Virus record (IMG/VR): IMGVR_UViG_3300044732_001952
Span: 1 to 64,000 of that record
Length of the DNA stretch: 64,000 bases
Reading direction: 5' to 3' (one strand)
Source: a virus
Both the position numbers and the translations under genes were made by a program. Below the pieces are notes generated by a model. That model was not told the DNA's origin and did not search any database. It saw nothing but the letters and a program-made list of their open reading frames with translations. This document shows, one piece after another, positions 15,946 through 23,103 of the stretch (position 1 is the stretch's first letter; each line of letters starts with the position of its first letter).

Positions 15946-15953
15946 ACAATTTT

Positions 15954-16232
15954 TTACAAAATTTTAGGTGGTGTTTTAAAATTATTAAAACCTGGTTTAA
16001 CTTTTAGATTATCATACTTTCTGTATTTAGAATAAACGTCAGCCCAATAATTAACACCTTCGAGTGTTTTTCTAAATTCAAAAGAAACACCAATAAACCC
16101 CATCCAGCTGATAAATTCTAAATCTAAAAATTCCTCTACAGAATAGTTAAATTTATTCAATGAGTTAAAATTGGCAATCCATTTGGATTGTTCTTCCTCA
16201 TTCAACCAATTAAAGTAGTCTTTACCTTTCAT
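15954..16232 (-). CDS. Hypothetical protein, 92 aa
   Basis: Trp/Phe-rich small protein with no recognised domain. TATATTTG sits exactly 4 bases before the ATG, so its mRNA is probably leaderless. Confidence 0.7.
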   Translation of the reverse strand: MKGKDYFNWLNEEEQSKWIANFNSLNKFNYSVEEFLDLEFISWMGFIGVSFEFRKTLEGVNYWADVYSKYRKYDNLKVKPGFNNFKTPPKIL

Positions 16233-16236
16233 AAGG

Positions 16237-16244
16237 CAAATATA
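16237..16244 (-). promoter_or_regulatory. -7 box TATATTTG, leaderless spacing
   Basis: Four bases (CCTT) separate the box from the ATG at 16232. Confidence 0.65.
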
Positions 16245-16250
16245 ATAAAA

Positions 16251-17039
16251 TTATTTTGATTTTTGTTGTTGTTCAGCTTTAAAAAGTGTGTATATGTTTT
16301 TGAATAGTACTTCTTTAGCTTGTGGTGTCTCACCCTGTTCTATAAATTGGTTAACAAACTTAACTAATTCTGTTTCTTTTTCTCTGTTTAATTTTGATTT
16401 ATAATCCATAACATCATAGATACTCATAAAATAAAAACCACCCATGTTAACAGAATCTTTTAATATTGATTGTTCGTCCCTAACATCAAAATCATTTGCT
16501 CCTTGAACTTTAGCCCTTTTGGGGTCCCATGTAGTAAAAGCTTCCATATCTTCTTTAATAAGACCTAAACCATTTTTACCTAAACCTGGTCTGTAAACCT
16601 TACCACCAAAATCTTCCCATTGTTTTTTAAAACGTTCAACAATCTTTGGTACGTTTTCTTCACCTATAACATTACCTATTTTTTTTAAAAACTCTGAATC
16701 AGTGGTATAATTTGTATATAATGTTTTCCAATTACTTTCATCAGGTACAACAATATCCAAATCACCAATATCCATGGACCAAGTTCTACTATCCATTTGG
16801 TTTAAAGCCTTCAATAACATGGGATTTTTAAATAATCTAGCAGAACCAGCGATAAAGTATTCACGTTGAGAAGGATTAATACCAAATGCATCAAATATTA
16901 ATACCTTTGATTTTTTTAATAGGTCATTTAATTTAGTTGGGTCAGCTTCTTGTAAAATATCAGCATTTAATAATATCTCATCTAATTTTTTCCAGGCCTT
17001 TTCAACCATTAAATCATTATATACCTCAACTAATTTCAT
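16251..17039 (-). CDS. Nucleotidyltransferase-like protein
   Basis: 262 residues. FIAGSARL near 63-70 followed by DIGDLDIVVPD near 91-101 is a GS...DxD nucleotidyltransferase pattern. The rest of the fold is plausible but unassigned. It follows the LKE-type gene at 17044 by 4 bases and forms one unit with it. No own promoter visible. Role could be RNA tailing, antibiotic-type transfer or protein modification. Confidence 0.5.
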   Translation of the reverse strand: MKLVEVYNDLMVEKAWKKLDEILLNADILQEADPTKLNDLLKKSKVLIFDAFGINPSQREYFIAGSARLFKNPMLLKALNQMDSRTWSMDIGDLDIVVPDESNWKTLYTNYTTDSEFLKKIGNVIGEENVPKIVERFKKQWEDFGGKVYRPGLGKNGLGLIKEDMEAFTTWDPKRAKVQGANDFDVRDEQSILKDSVNMGGFYFMSIYDVMDYKSKLNREKETELVKFVNQFIEQGETPQAKEVLFKNIYTLFKAEQQQKSK

Positions 17040-17043
17040 ATAA

Positions 17044-17505
17044 TTAAAGTTTTTGTGAATGGATATAAGGAACGTCTAATCCATAATTTTCTTTTATCCA
17101 ATCTCGGAATATATCTGATATTTCTGAAGAATTCAGATCAAATCCCTGTCTCAAAAACGTCCAAATAGAATCATCTACAAACATTTGGTTAGTGTCATGG
17201 TCGTAAGCCATAATATCTCTTTCACCATCTTTATACATTACATATCTATAATCCCTCTCAACGCTTTTACCGTTAACAGTCATTACCTTTATAGTATCAG
17301 TTTTAAGTTGTTCCTCTTCTAATTGTGGAATTCTATCTAAGAAATTATTATAGTCACCACCATAAATTTCATCTGCTAATTTTTTAGCACCACCCACATC
17401 TTGAGCATCTTGTTCCCAATTTAAAGGATCATATTTATAATTGGATGACATACCAAAATCATCCAAAAAAGACTCTTTTAAAATTTTCTTAATCAATCGT
17501 TTCAT
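17044..17505 (-). CDS. Protein with capsid-targeting-like N-terminus
   Basis: Start at the ATG at 17505 (MKRLIKKILKESFLDDFG); a TTG three bases upstream is also in frame. LKE-S is the predicted cleavage point. About 153 residues, acidic, unrecognised. ATATTTAT lies 5 bases before the ATG. Confidence 0.75.
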   Translation of the reverse strand: MKRLIKKILKESFLDDFGMSSNYKYDPLNWEQDAQDVGGAKKLADEIYGGDYNNFLDRIPQLEEEQLKTDTIKVMTVNGKSVERDYRYVMYKDGERDIMAYDHDTNQMFVDDSIWTFLRQGFDLNSSEISDIFRDWIKENYGLDVPYIHSQKL

Positions 17506-17510
17506 CAATA

Positions 17511-17518
17511 ATAAATAT
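17511..17518 (-). promoter_or_regulatory. ATATTTAT start-proximal element
   Basis: Five bases upstream of the ATG at 17505; same context as at 43182 (ATATTTATTATTGATG). Confidence 0.55.
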
Positions 17519-17519
17519 C

Positions 17520-17711
17520 TTACTTTTCTTTAGTCTTCAGATATTCTTTAAGATTTTTATTACCCTTTTGGTGTATTGGGTCAAAACAACAGTGTCTACA
17601 ACCGCTGCCACAACAAGTACCACGTTTTTTATGGTATCGTTCAGTTAAAACAATAGCCCCATTCTCTAGGTAATAATCCTTACCTTCTTCAAATATAAAA
17701 TCTTTATCCAT
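17520..17711 (-). CDS. DUF5522-like Cys-rich protein
   Basis: 63 residues. YHKKRGTCCGSGCRHCCFDP matches the DUF5522 pattern (RG-x-CCG-x-GCRHCP), a small Cys-rich putative metal-binding protein of bacteria and phages. Overlaps the 3' end of the HNH gene upstream. Function unknown. Confidence 0.75.
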   Translation of the reverse strand: MDKDFIFEEGKDYYLENGAIVLTERYHKKRGTCCGSGCRHCCFDPIHQKGNKNLKEYLKTKEK

Positions 17712-18213
17712 TTTTAAATCCTAAATATTGTTTCCAATCATTACTAATTCTATTTATTTTTTCAACAAAATATAAATAAGAAGGTCTGAAAGGTTTATGT
17801 CTCATGGTTAAATTATACTCTGATAAAAACTCATCAACATCCTTACTACACTTTCTAACATTACAAATACCACAACAAGTAACCAAATTTTCCCAAGTAT
17901 TAGAACCACCTTTAGACCTAGGGATAACATGGTCAATGGTTAAATCAGTTGTAGCACCACAATAAATACATTCATTATCATCTCTTTTAAAAATATTCTG
18001 TCTAGATAGATGAACTTTCTTAAAAGGCAAAACAATATACTTCAGTAACCGAATTACCGTTGGTCTAATATAATCTTTTTTATCTGTCACAATTGGGTTT
18101 TCTGACTCGTGAGTCACGACTTCAGCCTTACCTTTAAACACTAATTTAAAACCCTTTTGTAGTGTGGTAATGTTTATTGGGCTGTAGTCCATGTTTAATA
18201 CTAACACTTTCAT
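17704..18213 (-). CDS. HNH endonuclease
   Basis: 169 residues. CIYCGATTDLTIDHVIPRSK, then NLVTCCGICNVRK is a full zinc-ribbon HNH domain (CxxC, DH, N, CxxC). The N-terminal half (LNMDYSPIN) matches the common bacterial HNH endonuclease family of this length. Nicking or cleavage of DNA is expected; phage role could be host DNA breakdown or packaging. Confidence 0.88.
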   Translation of the reverse strand: MKVLVLNMDYSPINITTLQKGFKLVFKGKAEVVTHESENPIVTDKKDYIRPTVIRLLKYIVLPFKKVHLSRQNIFKRDDNECIYCGATTDLTIDHVIPRSKGGSNTWENLVTCCGICNVRKCSKDVDEFLSEYNLTMRHKPFRPSYLYFVEKINRISNDWKQYLGFKNG

Positions 18214-18231
18214 AAGGCCTTTTATTTATAA

Positions 18232-19020
18232 CTATTTATTTTTCCATTCTTTCCAAGTATCAAAATCTTTTAACTTCTCCATCTCTTCTTCCATCCATTT
18301 AGCTCCTGATATAAACATATCTTTCCAATAACCTGCATCTGATGGTCGATGGTAAGGGTATTTCCTATCTAATACTTTAGTTGCCGCTTCTTCTAGTGTT
18401 TCTTGTTTTAAAGCATTTTCTTTTGCTTCCTTTAGAATTTGAATAGATTCTTTTTCTTCACAGTTATCACATACACCACAAGTACATTCTTGTTTAGGTT
18501 CTTCTTGTGGAATGACAGCACTTCTTCTAATGAAATGTGAATCAGGTAAAGTGTCTAAATGCTTTTCTAAATTCGTTTTAGGTTCTTCTTGTGGAACGAT
18601 GATTTTATGTAGTTTTTCTATATATTGAGTTGATTTTTTATCAGATGGATGACTAATTTCAATAAATGACTTTATTTTATAGTCAATATCAACACTCTCA
18701 CAACTTGGATTCTTAACAAACCATTCTAAGAACTCATCATCAATAGCTTGAACACCGTTATCTATTAAAAATTGGTCTGTTGTTAGGATTATTTTACCAA
18801 AATTTTCTCCTTTAGGATAATTAATTATTGCTTTTTCAATTAATTCTCTTACAGAATAAAACCAATCTCCTTCTTTAATTTCTTCGTTAGAAGTGATGTA
18901 GATGTTTAATTTTGTTCCACTATACTCTTTACGTGGCGTTTGAATTAAAAGTAATCCTGTATGTTTTTGAACAATGGAATGTTGTTCCTTATCCGTTGGT
19001 ATTAAATGTATGTTTTTCAT
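18232..19020 (-). CDS. Hypothetical protein with CxC-xxC cluster
   Basis: 262 residues. NIYITSNEEIKEGDW near 40 and FISGAKWMEEEM near the C-terminus are patterns I have seen in Bacteroidota phage proteins of unknown function. CTCGVCDNCEE near 185 may bind metal. PQEEPK occurs twice. Coupled to the following gene by a single-base gap. Confidence 0.65.
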   Translation of the reverse strand: MKNIHLIPTDKEQHSIVQKHTGLLLIQTPRKEYSGTKLNIYITSNEEIKEGDWFYSVRELIEKAIINYPKGENFGKIILTTDQFLIDNGVQAIDDEFLEWFVKNPSCESVDIDYKIKSFIEISHPSDKKSTQYIEKLHKIIVPQEEPKTNLEKHLDTLPDSHFIRRSAVIPQEEPKQECTCGVCDNCEEKESIQILKEAKENALKQETLEEAATKVLDRKYPYHRPSDAGYWKDMFISGAKWMEEEMEKLKDFDTWKEWKNK

Positions 19021-19021
19021 T

Positions 19022-19297
19022 TTATTTAAATTTAAATTTTTTATAGTTAATAAATTTTGGGTGTAGTTCAGAGGTATCCAATTTGGTTAATCTTTTATGT
19101 GCCTCATTTGGTTTAGTAGAAACCATAATAACCTTTGTTTTCCCATTAACATCAGGTTCATCCAAATCAATACCGTACATCCAAAAACCAAATCTATCAG
19201 GCATCGATATATGAGCAAAAGTGCCAGTCATACCATCCCAAACGGAACTTCTTTTACCCTTCTCAATTCTAACCTTAGTACCAATTCTATAATACAT
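19022..19297 (-). CDS. Hypothetical protein, 91 aa
   Basis: Starts YYRIGTKVRIEKG and reads DGMTGTF, an SH3/KOW-like beta-barrel pattern, ending in a basic tail (KKFKFK). Function unknown. Confidence 0.6.
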   Translation of the reverse strand: MYYRIGTKVRIEKGKRSSVWDGMTGTFAHISMPDRFGFWMYGIDLDEPDVNGKTKVIMVSTKPNEAHKRLTKLDTSELHPKFINYKKFKFK

Positions 19298-19300
19298 ACC

Positions 19301-19702
19301 TTATTTAATTTTCCATACAAAATAAACACACTTATCAGAACAATCCCAAGTATCCAATAACTTACCACCATCCAATGCGGCAACATGTTTGGTAATTCTG
19401 ATGATATATTTACCGTTAGGGTCCATTTCCACCAATTCCTTAGCTGTCATTCTTTTTTGACCCTTAACTCCAGGGAACGAAATTCTTTCCCACTTAACAC
19501 CCAAGTCGTCCAAAGTCTTTGTTACTTGGTCTTCCCAATTACCTTTAGATGATTTTCTAGAGGCTCTCCAACCATGACCATACATAAGTTTATGAACCTT
19601 AGAATAATTTTCTTTTGTGATATTTGCTACAGCCCTGACCATACAGTCTTTATTACATCTGATATCCTCAATTCCCTTTGGTTGTGTATACTCAAAAATC
19701 AT
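19301..19702 (-). CDS. Papain-like cysteine peptidase-fold protein (tentative)
   Basis: 133 residues. NKDCMVRAVANIT (candidate nucleophile Cys at 20), HVAALDGGKLLDTWD (His about 108, Asp about 119) and a closing VYFVW give the Cys-His-Asp order and spacing of compact papain/C39-like folds seen in phages. No signal peptide. Preceded by a TATCTTTG box. Activity not established. Confidence 0.45.
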   Translation of the reverse strand: MIFEYTQPKGIEDIRCNKDCMVRAVANITKENYSKVHKLMYGHGWRASRKSSKGNWEDQVTKTLDDLGVKWERISFPGVKGQKRMTAKELVEMDPNGKYIIRITKHVAALDGGKLLDTWDCSDKCVYFVWKIK

Positions 19703-19722
19703 AGTCCCTTATTTTATTTCTA

Positions 19723-19730
19723 CAAAGATA
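19723..19730 (-). promoter_or_regulatory. -7 box TATCTTTG
   Basis: Twenty bases upstream of the ATG at 19702. Confidence 0.5.
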
Positions 19731-19748
19731 AGGAATTATTTTTAAATA

Positions 19749-19784
19749 TCAAAATAAAAATCCCCTTGTCAATACAAAGGGATT
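19749..19784 (-). terminator. Terminator after tRNA-Met
   Basis: AATCCCTTTGTATTGACAAGGGGATT followed by a T-rich tract on the minus strand, right after the tRNA 3' end. Confidence 0.7.
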
Positions 19785-19785
19785 G

Positions 19786-19859
19786 TGGTCCTTCACGGGC
19801 TCGAACCGTGGACCCACAGATTATGAGTCTGTTGCTCTAACCGACTGAGCTAAAGGACC
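19786..19859 (-). tRNA. tRNA-Met (CAT)
   Basis: 74 nt; acceptor GGTCCTT/AAGGACC plus A73, loop CTCATAA on an ACAGA/TCTGT stem, T-arm CACGG-TTCGAGC-CCGTG. Elongator Met or a lysidine-type Ile(CAT). Confidence 0.9.
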
Positions 19860-19864
19860 TAAAT

Positions 19865-19945
19865 TAGTCAGGACAGGATTTGAACCTACGAGAGTCTTTT
19901 CGCCCCACGGGTCTCATTTAGGCGTCACCATTTCGCCACCTGACT
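19865..19945 (-). tRNA. tRNA-Leu-like gene, anticodon arm abnormal
   Basis: 81 nt. Acceptor AGTCAGG/CCTGACT plus A73, a Leu-type D-arm (GGCGAAATGGTGACGC) and a T-loop TTCAAAT are present. The region for the anticodon arm (TAAATGAGACCCGTGGGG) does not form a 5-bp stem with U33. Shares its acceptor stem with the element at 20217. Confidence 0.45.
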
Positions 19946-19950
19946 ATTTT

Positions 19951-20199
19951 TTATTTGATAATTAAACTAAATGGTGTTTTAATATGTGTCCCGTCACCAT
20001 TAACCTCAACTATACCTACTGAAACACCTTCCAATTCATCTGTATAATACATACTTGGTGTACAATAATATTTCCCATTAGACACCTGTTCCATTAGTTC
20101 TTTCATTTTAAGGAACGACTCAACTAATTCCACAGGGATCTTACTGTCGTAACTATCACCATCATAATTCACCATTTGGTATGTTTCTTTATTTTCCAT
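19951..20199 (-). CDS. Hypothetical protein, 82 aa
   Basis: Acidic small protein with Met-rich helix (FLKMKELMEQV) and beta-rich end. Between two tRNA-like genes. Not recognised. Confidence 0.6.
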   Translation of the reverse strand: MENKETYQMVNYDGDSYDSKIPVELVESFLKMKELMEQVSNGKYYCTPSMYYTDELEGVSVGIVEVNGDGTHIKTPFSLIIK

Positions 20200-20216
20200 A
20201 ATTTTTTATTTTTTTG

Positions 20217-20322
20217 TAGTCAGGACAGGACTTGAACCTGTATGTGTAACTTTCTTGGCCCTTCCCCAATGGCACACTATCCACTCGTTAATTTAGCGTC
20301 TAACCAATTCCGCCACCTGACT
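20217..20322 (-). tRNA. tRNA-Leu-like gene with enlarged centre
   Basis: 106 nt. Acceptor AGTCAGG/CCTGACT plus A73, D-arm GGCGGAATTGGTTAGACGC and T-arm ACAGG-TTCAAGT-CCTGT are clear. About 54 nt separate D-arm and T-arm, some 20 more than normal for Leu, with no canonical anticodon arm. Possible insertion or tRNA-like RNA. Confidence 0.45.
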
Positions 20323-20537
20323 ATGTTTCCCCACCTGAGATTAATGGTGAGTAGATATTCACAGTTTTTCTATTTCAAAACCCAACGTGTCTTACCACTT
20401 AAAAGTCAACTCTTACTTGGGGGATAGGAGAGTCTTCCTTCCGATTCCCAACGAGTACCCCTTGACGTGGTGGTACCAGCTCCGTTAAGTTTTGAGGGAT
20501 ACTTAAAAACCCTACGAGTATCTCTTTCTCGTTTATT
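20323..20537 (-). other. Noncoding stretch with hairpins
   Basis: No ORF with coding character. AGGGTTTTTAAGTATCCCT and other local helices on the minus strand suggest RNA structure, probably spacer of the tRNA-like transcript. No promoter or family recognised. Confidence 0.3.
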
Positions 20538-21143
20538 TTAAATATTTTTGTAGTTTAACAAATATCTTTCTTTCCTTGCTGAATTCTTATTTTTAGATTT
20601 GTATGTGTCTAACTGTGAATCACAATTATGACATATTAATCTTAGATTATCTCTTTTGTTATTACTAGCATCACCGTTTATATGGTCCATAACAAAAACT
20701 AATGGTTTACCGTTCCAAAAATTATCTATTCCACAAATATTACACTTATTATCTTGGTCTATTAAAAAATATTTTTTTAACCATCGCAAACCTGATGTGG
20801 TATTACAATATTTTTCTTGATTGTCTAAGTAATCTTTGTATTTATTTTTATTTTTATGTTCCACATTACAATCAAATGAACAATATATTTGTTTATCGTG
20901 TGAACTTTTTGTTTCTTTACCACAATTTTTACATATAACTTTTTTACCCATACCTTTATTGTGTGGTATAAAATTTTCAGGAAAATTTTTTCTTTTTCTA
21001 AGTTTAATCCCTAATCTGCCACACACTTTTTTTATGTATGCGTCACTAACACCATAAATTTTACCAATTTCACGATAACTCTTACTCTCAACAAAAATTA
21101 ACTTCTCAAGTTCTTCTTTATTATATTTTTCCTCAAAATTCAT
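20538..21143 (-). CDS. HNH homing endonuclease with N-terminal HTH
   Basis: 201 residues. SYREIGKIYGVSDAYIKKVC is a helix-turn-helix. CKNCGKE...YCSFDC is a zinc finger. CNICGID, then VMDHINGDASNNKRDNLRLI, then CHNCDSQ is the HNH nuclease. This HTH plus HNH plus zinc layout is typical of free-standing phage homing endonucleases, here inserted beside tRNA genes. Related in design to 37980-38429. Confidence 0.85.
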   Translation of the reverse strand: MNFEEKYNKEELEKLIFVESKSYREIGKIYGVSDAYIKKVCGRLGIKLRKRKNFPENFIPHNKGMGKKVICKNCGKETKSSHDKQIYCSFDCNVEHKNKNKYKDYLDNQEKYCNTTSGLRWLKKYFLIDQDNKCNICGIDNFWNGKPLVFVMDHINGDASNNKRDNLRLICHNCDSQLDTYKSKNKNSARKERYLLNYKNI

Positions 21144-21157
21144 AATATATTTTATTA

Positions 21158-21165
21158 ATAAATAT
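21158..21165 (-). promoter_or_regulatory. ATATTTAT element
   Basis: Fourteen bases upstream of the HNH ATG at 21143. Confidence 0.4.
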
Positions 21166-21210
21166 TTAAGGTTTATTAAAAATCGAACCTAGTAGTTAAT
21201 ATTTTTTTAG

Positions 21211-21283
21211 TAGTCCCGTCAGGATTCGAACCTGAATCAAAGAGGTAGAAGCTCCTTATGTTAATCCATTACACTACGGGACC
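21211..21283 (-). tRNA. tRNA-Arg (TCT)
   Basis: 73 nt; acceptor GGTCCCG/CGGGACT, loop CTTCTAC on AGGAG/CTCTT, T-arm TCAGG-TTCGAAT-CCTGA. Confidence 0.9.
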
Positions 21284-21284
21284 C

Positions 21285-21365
21285 AAAAATAAAAGAGGTT
21301 TCGTCAACGGTGCACTACGACAAGATATTACTAAATTATCTACGTACAAAGTATCCACCTCTTTT
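21285..21365 (-). other. Spacer RNA with closing AAAGAGG/CCTCTTT stem
   Basis: Between tRNA-Arg and tRNA-Glu. The ends pair over at least 8 bp and the 3' side is followed by T-rich sequence. No tRNA T-arm. Could be a processed spacer or a weak terminator. Confidence 0.3.
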
Positions 21366-21366
21366 G

Positions 21367-21438
21367 TAGTCCTACGGGGAATCGAACCCCGCTTTCCAGG
21401 ATGAAAACCTGACGACCTAACCGATAGTCGATAGGACC
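21367..21438 (-). tRNA. tRNA-Glu (TTC)
   Basis: 72 nt; loop TTTTCAT on TCAGG/CCTGG, T-arm GCGGGG-TTCGATT-CCCCGT, acceptor GGTCCTA/TAGGACT. Confidence 0.9.
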
Positions 21439-21499
21439 AAATACCACATTATAAAACCATAAAGGTACAACTCTTGTGGTGACGTTGTTCATTTCACAG

Positions 21500-21582
21500 T
21501 ACTCGGAGAGGGACTTGAACCCTCACTCCCAATGGGAATTTGATTTTAAGTCAAACGTGTATACCTATTTCACCACCCGAGC
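21500..21582 (-). tRNA. tRNA-Leu (TAA)
   Basis: 83 nt class II; loop CTTAAAA on TTTGA/TCAAA, variable arm TCCCATTGGGA, T-arm GAGGG-TTCAAGT-CCCTC. Confidence 0.92.
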
Positions 21583-21954
21583 AAATACTCCTTATTCTCA
21601 TACCCTTTTATTTCGGAGCAAACCTGCTTTACTTAAACGAGTTTTTCAAGGGTACAGGTTCTTTGAGGTTGAGTCCTCTGTGTTGTAGTGCTTAAAGTCT
21701 GTCCACTCTTATTCTTGATTCCTTTCTCAAGGGAACAACACAATGTATTATATATGTGATGCAGTAGTCGACAACCACACTCGTTTCACCATCTTTTGTC
21801 AACAGGCCTATGAACTTAACGAGTTCACCTTTTCTTACCACCACAATATATTTTAAAAAAGAACAAGGTAGGGGTTACGTTCTGTCTTGCATTCCATCTC
21901 AAGAACTGCCTATTACCAGTGGGTTTGTGGTTACCTTGTCCCCGTTTTAATATG

Positions 21955-21963
21955 TCAAAGAAC
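21955..21963 (-). promoter_or_regulatory. boxA-like motif GTTCTTTGA
   Basis: Reads AAGTTCTTTGACATATT on the minus strand, about 65 bases after the promoter box of the stable-RNA unit. Confidence 0.6.
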
Positions 21964-22027
21964 TTTTTCTTTTTGTCACGGGAGTAGGACACTCATCTCT
22001 AACTTCCTACCCCCGTTGTTTGTCTTA

Positions 22028-22035
22028 CAAATGTA
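22028..22035 (-). promoter_or_regulatory. -7 box TACATTTG
   Basis: Heads the structured RNA and tRNA unit at 21211-22020. Confidence 0.5.
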
Positions 22036-22067
22036 AGTAATCTTTTTTAATCTACCAAATCTTTTTC

Positions 22068-22104
22068 AAAAAAAAAACCCATCTGTTTTAAGAGACGGGT
22101 TTTA
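22068..22104 (-). terminator. Terminator of the 22-residue peptide unit
   Basis: AACCCGTCTCTTAAAACAGATGGGTT followed by T8 on the minus strand. Confidence 0.7.
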
Positions 22105-22124
22105 AAATATTATTTAAAAAATAA

Positions 22125-22193
22125 TCATACCATCTCCATTAGACTAAATCTCTCTAATCTTTCTAATAATGATATGATGTTCGTATTTTTCAT
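22125..22193 (-). CDS. Microprotein, 22 aa
   Basis: ATG at 22193 to TGA; reads MKNTNIISLLERLERFSLMEMV, a short amphipathic helix resembling a capsid-targeting leader (ISLLE, RLE) with nothing attached. It has its own ATATTTAT element 8 bases upstream and a terminator 20 bases downstream, which supports expression. Role unknown. Confidence 0.5.
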   Translation of the reverse strand: MKNTNIISLLERLERFSLMEMV

Positions 22194-22201
22194 TTTATAT
22201 T

Positions 22202-22209
22202 ATAAATAT
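22202..22209 (-). promoter_or_regulatory. ATATTTAT start-proximal element
   Basis: Eight bases before the microprotein ATG. Confidence 0.45.
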
Positions 22210-22263
22210 AGTTGTATTTCTTAAAAAGTCAAATTTTGTAATTAACAATTATTACCTTTTATA

Positions 22264-22410
22264 TTATTTGGTTAAACAAATTCTTAATTGTACCATTGCC
22301 GCACAAGACCAACCAAGAATGTTTGGTAAAGACCCTAATGGAATGCTAGCACATAAGTTTGCTACAAATATTATTAACAAAAACCAATCAACTCTTTTCA
22401 TATTTTCCAT
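22264..22410 (-). CDS. Small membrane protein, 48 aa
   Basis: Reads MENMKRVDWFLLIIFVANLC then a Pro/Gly break and a second short hydrophobic segment with CAAM. One or two membrane segments. Follows 22418-22576 by 7 bases. Confidence 0.55.
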   Translation of the reverse strand: MENMKRVDWFLLIIFVANLCASIPLGSLPNILGWSCAAMVQLRICLTK

Positions 22411-22417
22411 AAATTTA

Positions 22418-22576
22418 TTATTTTTTTATAATTTTATAATTATTAATTTCTAACCATCTGAGAAACTCTAATGCTCCCCATTCTTCAGGGTCTAATTCAC
22501 CGAGAGGACCATCACCAAATTGGTCAATAAATTCGGGTAGATAATTTTTTTCTAGTTCAATTTCATTATTCCCCAT
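22418..22576 (-). CDS. Acidic small protein, 52 aa
   Basis: Starts MGNNEIELEKNYLPEFIDQF and contains GPLGELDPEEWGALEFLRW. Its ATG overlaps the stop of 22576-22815 (TAATG). Not recognised. Confidence 0.6.
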   Translation of the reverse strand: MGNNEIELEKNYLPEFIDQFGDGPLGELDPEEWGALEFLRWLEINNYKIIKK

Positions 22577-22815
22577 TATTCCCCAATCTTATCTATGAAT
22601 GATTGTCTTTTATATTTTAATTTATGTTCAAGTGGCCAAATAACTGTGTATTGATAACTGTTCCAATATTTATCAGGGGCACTATTTCTTAATTGTTTTG
22701 CAAAATTACTAATCAATTTTTTAACAGTAAATGTCTGTTGGTATGTCTCGCAAGAATCAATTACCTTTTCAATCCATTTTGATACGTCTCCGTAATGTGT
22801 GCTTCTTTTTTCCAT
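22576..22815 (-). CDS. Hypothetical protein, 79 aa
   Basis: Basic, Tyr/Trp-rich small protein. TATATTTG lies exactly 4 bases before its ATG, so its mRNA is probably leaderless. Heads a three-gene unit running to 22264. Confidence 0.7.
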   Translation of the reverse strand: MEKRSTHYGDVSKWIEKVIDSCETYQQTFTVKKLISNFAKQLRNSAPDKYWNSYQYTVIWPLEHKLKYKRQSFIDKIGE

Positions 22816-22819
22816 AACA

Positions 22820-22827
22820 CAAATATA
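22820..22827 (-). promoter_or_regulatory. -7 box TATATTTG, leaderless spacing
   Basis: TATATTTG-TGTT-ATG. Confidence 0.7.
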
Positions 22828-22833
22828 ATAAAT

Positions 22834-23103
22834 TTATTTAGTTAATTCAATTTCTTTATAACGTTCATTAAGTTCTTTTGAGTTTACTCCAAGATATTCT
22901 AACTCAACTTCACACCCACAATCATTATTAAATCTTAGTGTATCAATAATTAAAATTTTACTACCACTAACCTTATGTGTTACAAAATCACCGTTTTTGA
23001 ATTTAAACTTTTGTTTGTAATATTCTTCGTCACTACAACCACATCCTGTTAGAAATAGGATGGTAACAAGTACTGTCACCATCCCAATAAATCCATTCTT
23101 CAT
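22834..23103 (-). CDS. Predicted lipoprotein, 89 aa
   Basis: Start at 23103 (MKNGFIGMVTVLVTILFLTGC), which overlaps the SPFH stop (TAATG). The LTGC lipobox is followed by GCSDEE. The mature part has GDFVTHKVSGSKILIIDT, a small SH3-like barrel. Co-transcribed with the SPFH gene, so it may sit in the same membrane complex. Confidence 0.75.
   Translation of the reverse strand: MKNGFIGMVTVLVTILFLTGCGCSDEEYYKQKFKFKNGDFVTHKVSGSKILIIDTLRFNNDCGCEVELEYLGVNSKELNERYKEIELTK

Larger units (their letters stand above)
21600..22040 (-). ncRNA. Long structured noncoding leader or RNA
   Basis: About 440 nt without a credible ORF upstream of the Leu/Glu/Arg tRNA group. On the minus strand it opens with a TACATTTG box (22028-22035), a hairpin GGGTAGGA...TCCTACTCCC, then a boxA-like GTTCTTTGA, then many local helices. 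Could be a large phage RNA (tRNA-linked giant RNAs such as GOLLD or ROOL are known) or a long processed leader. Confidence 0.4.

Noticed and set aside
21476-21688. Plus-strand frame of 70 codons near tRNA-Leu
   Set aside because: Overlaps the tRNA and structured spacer; no promoter.
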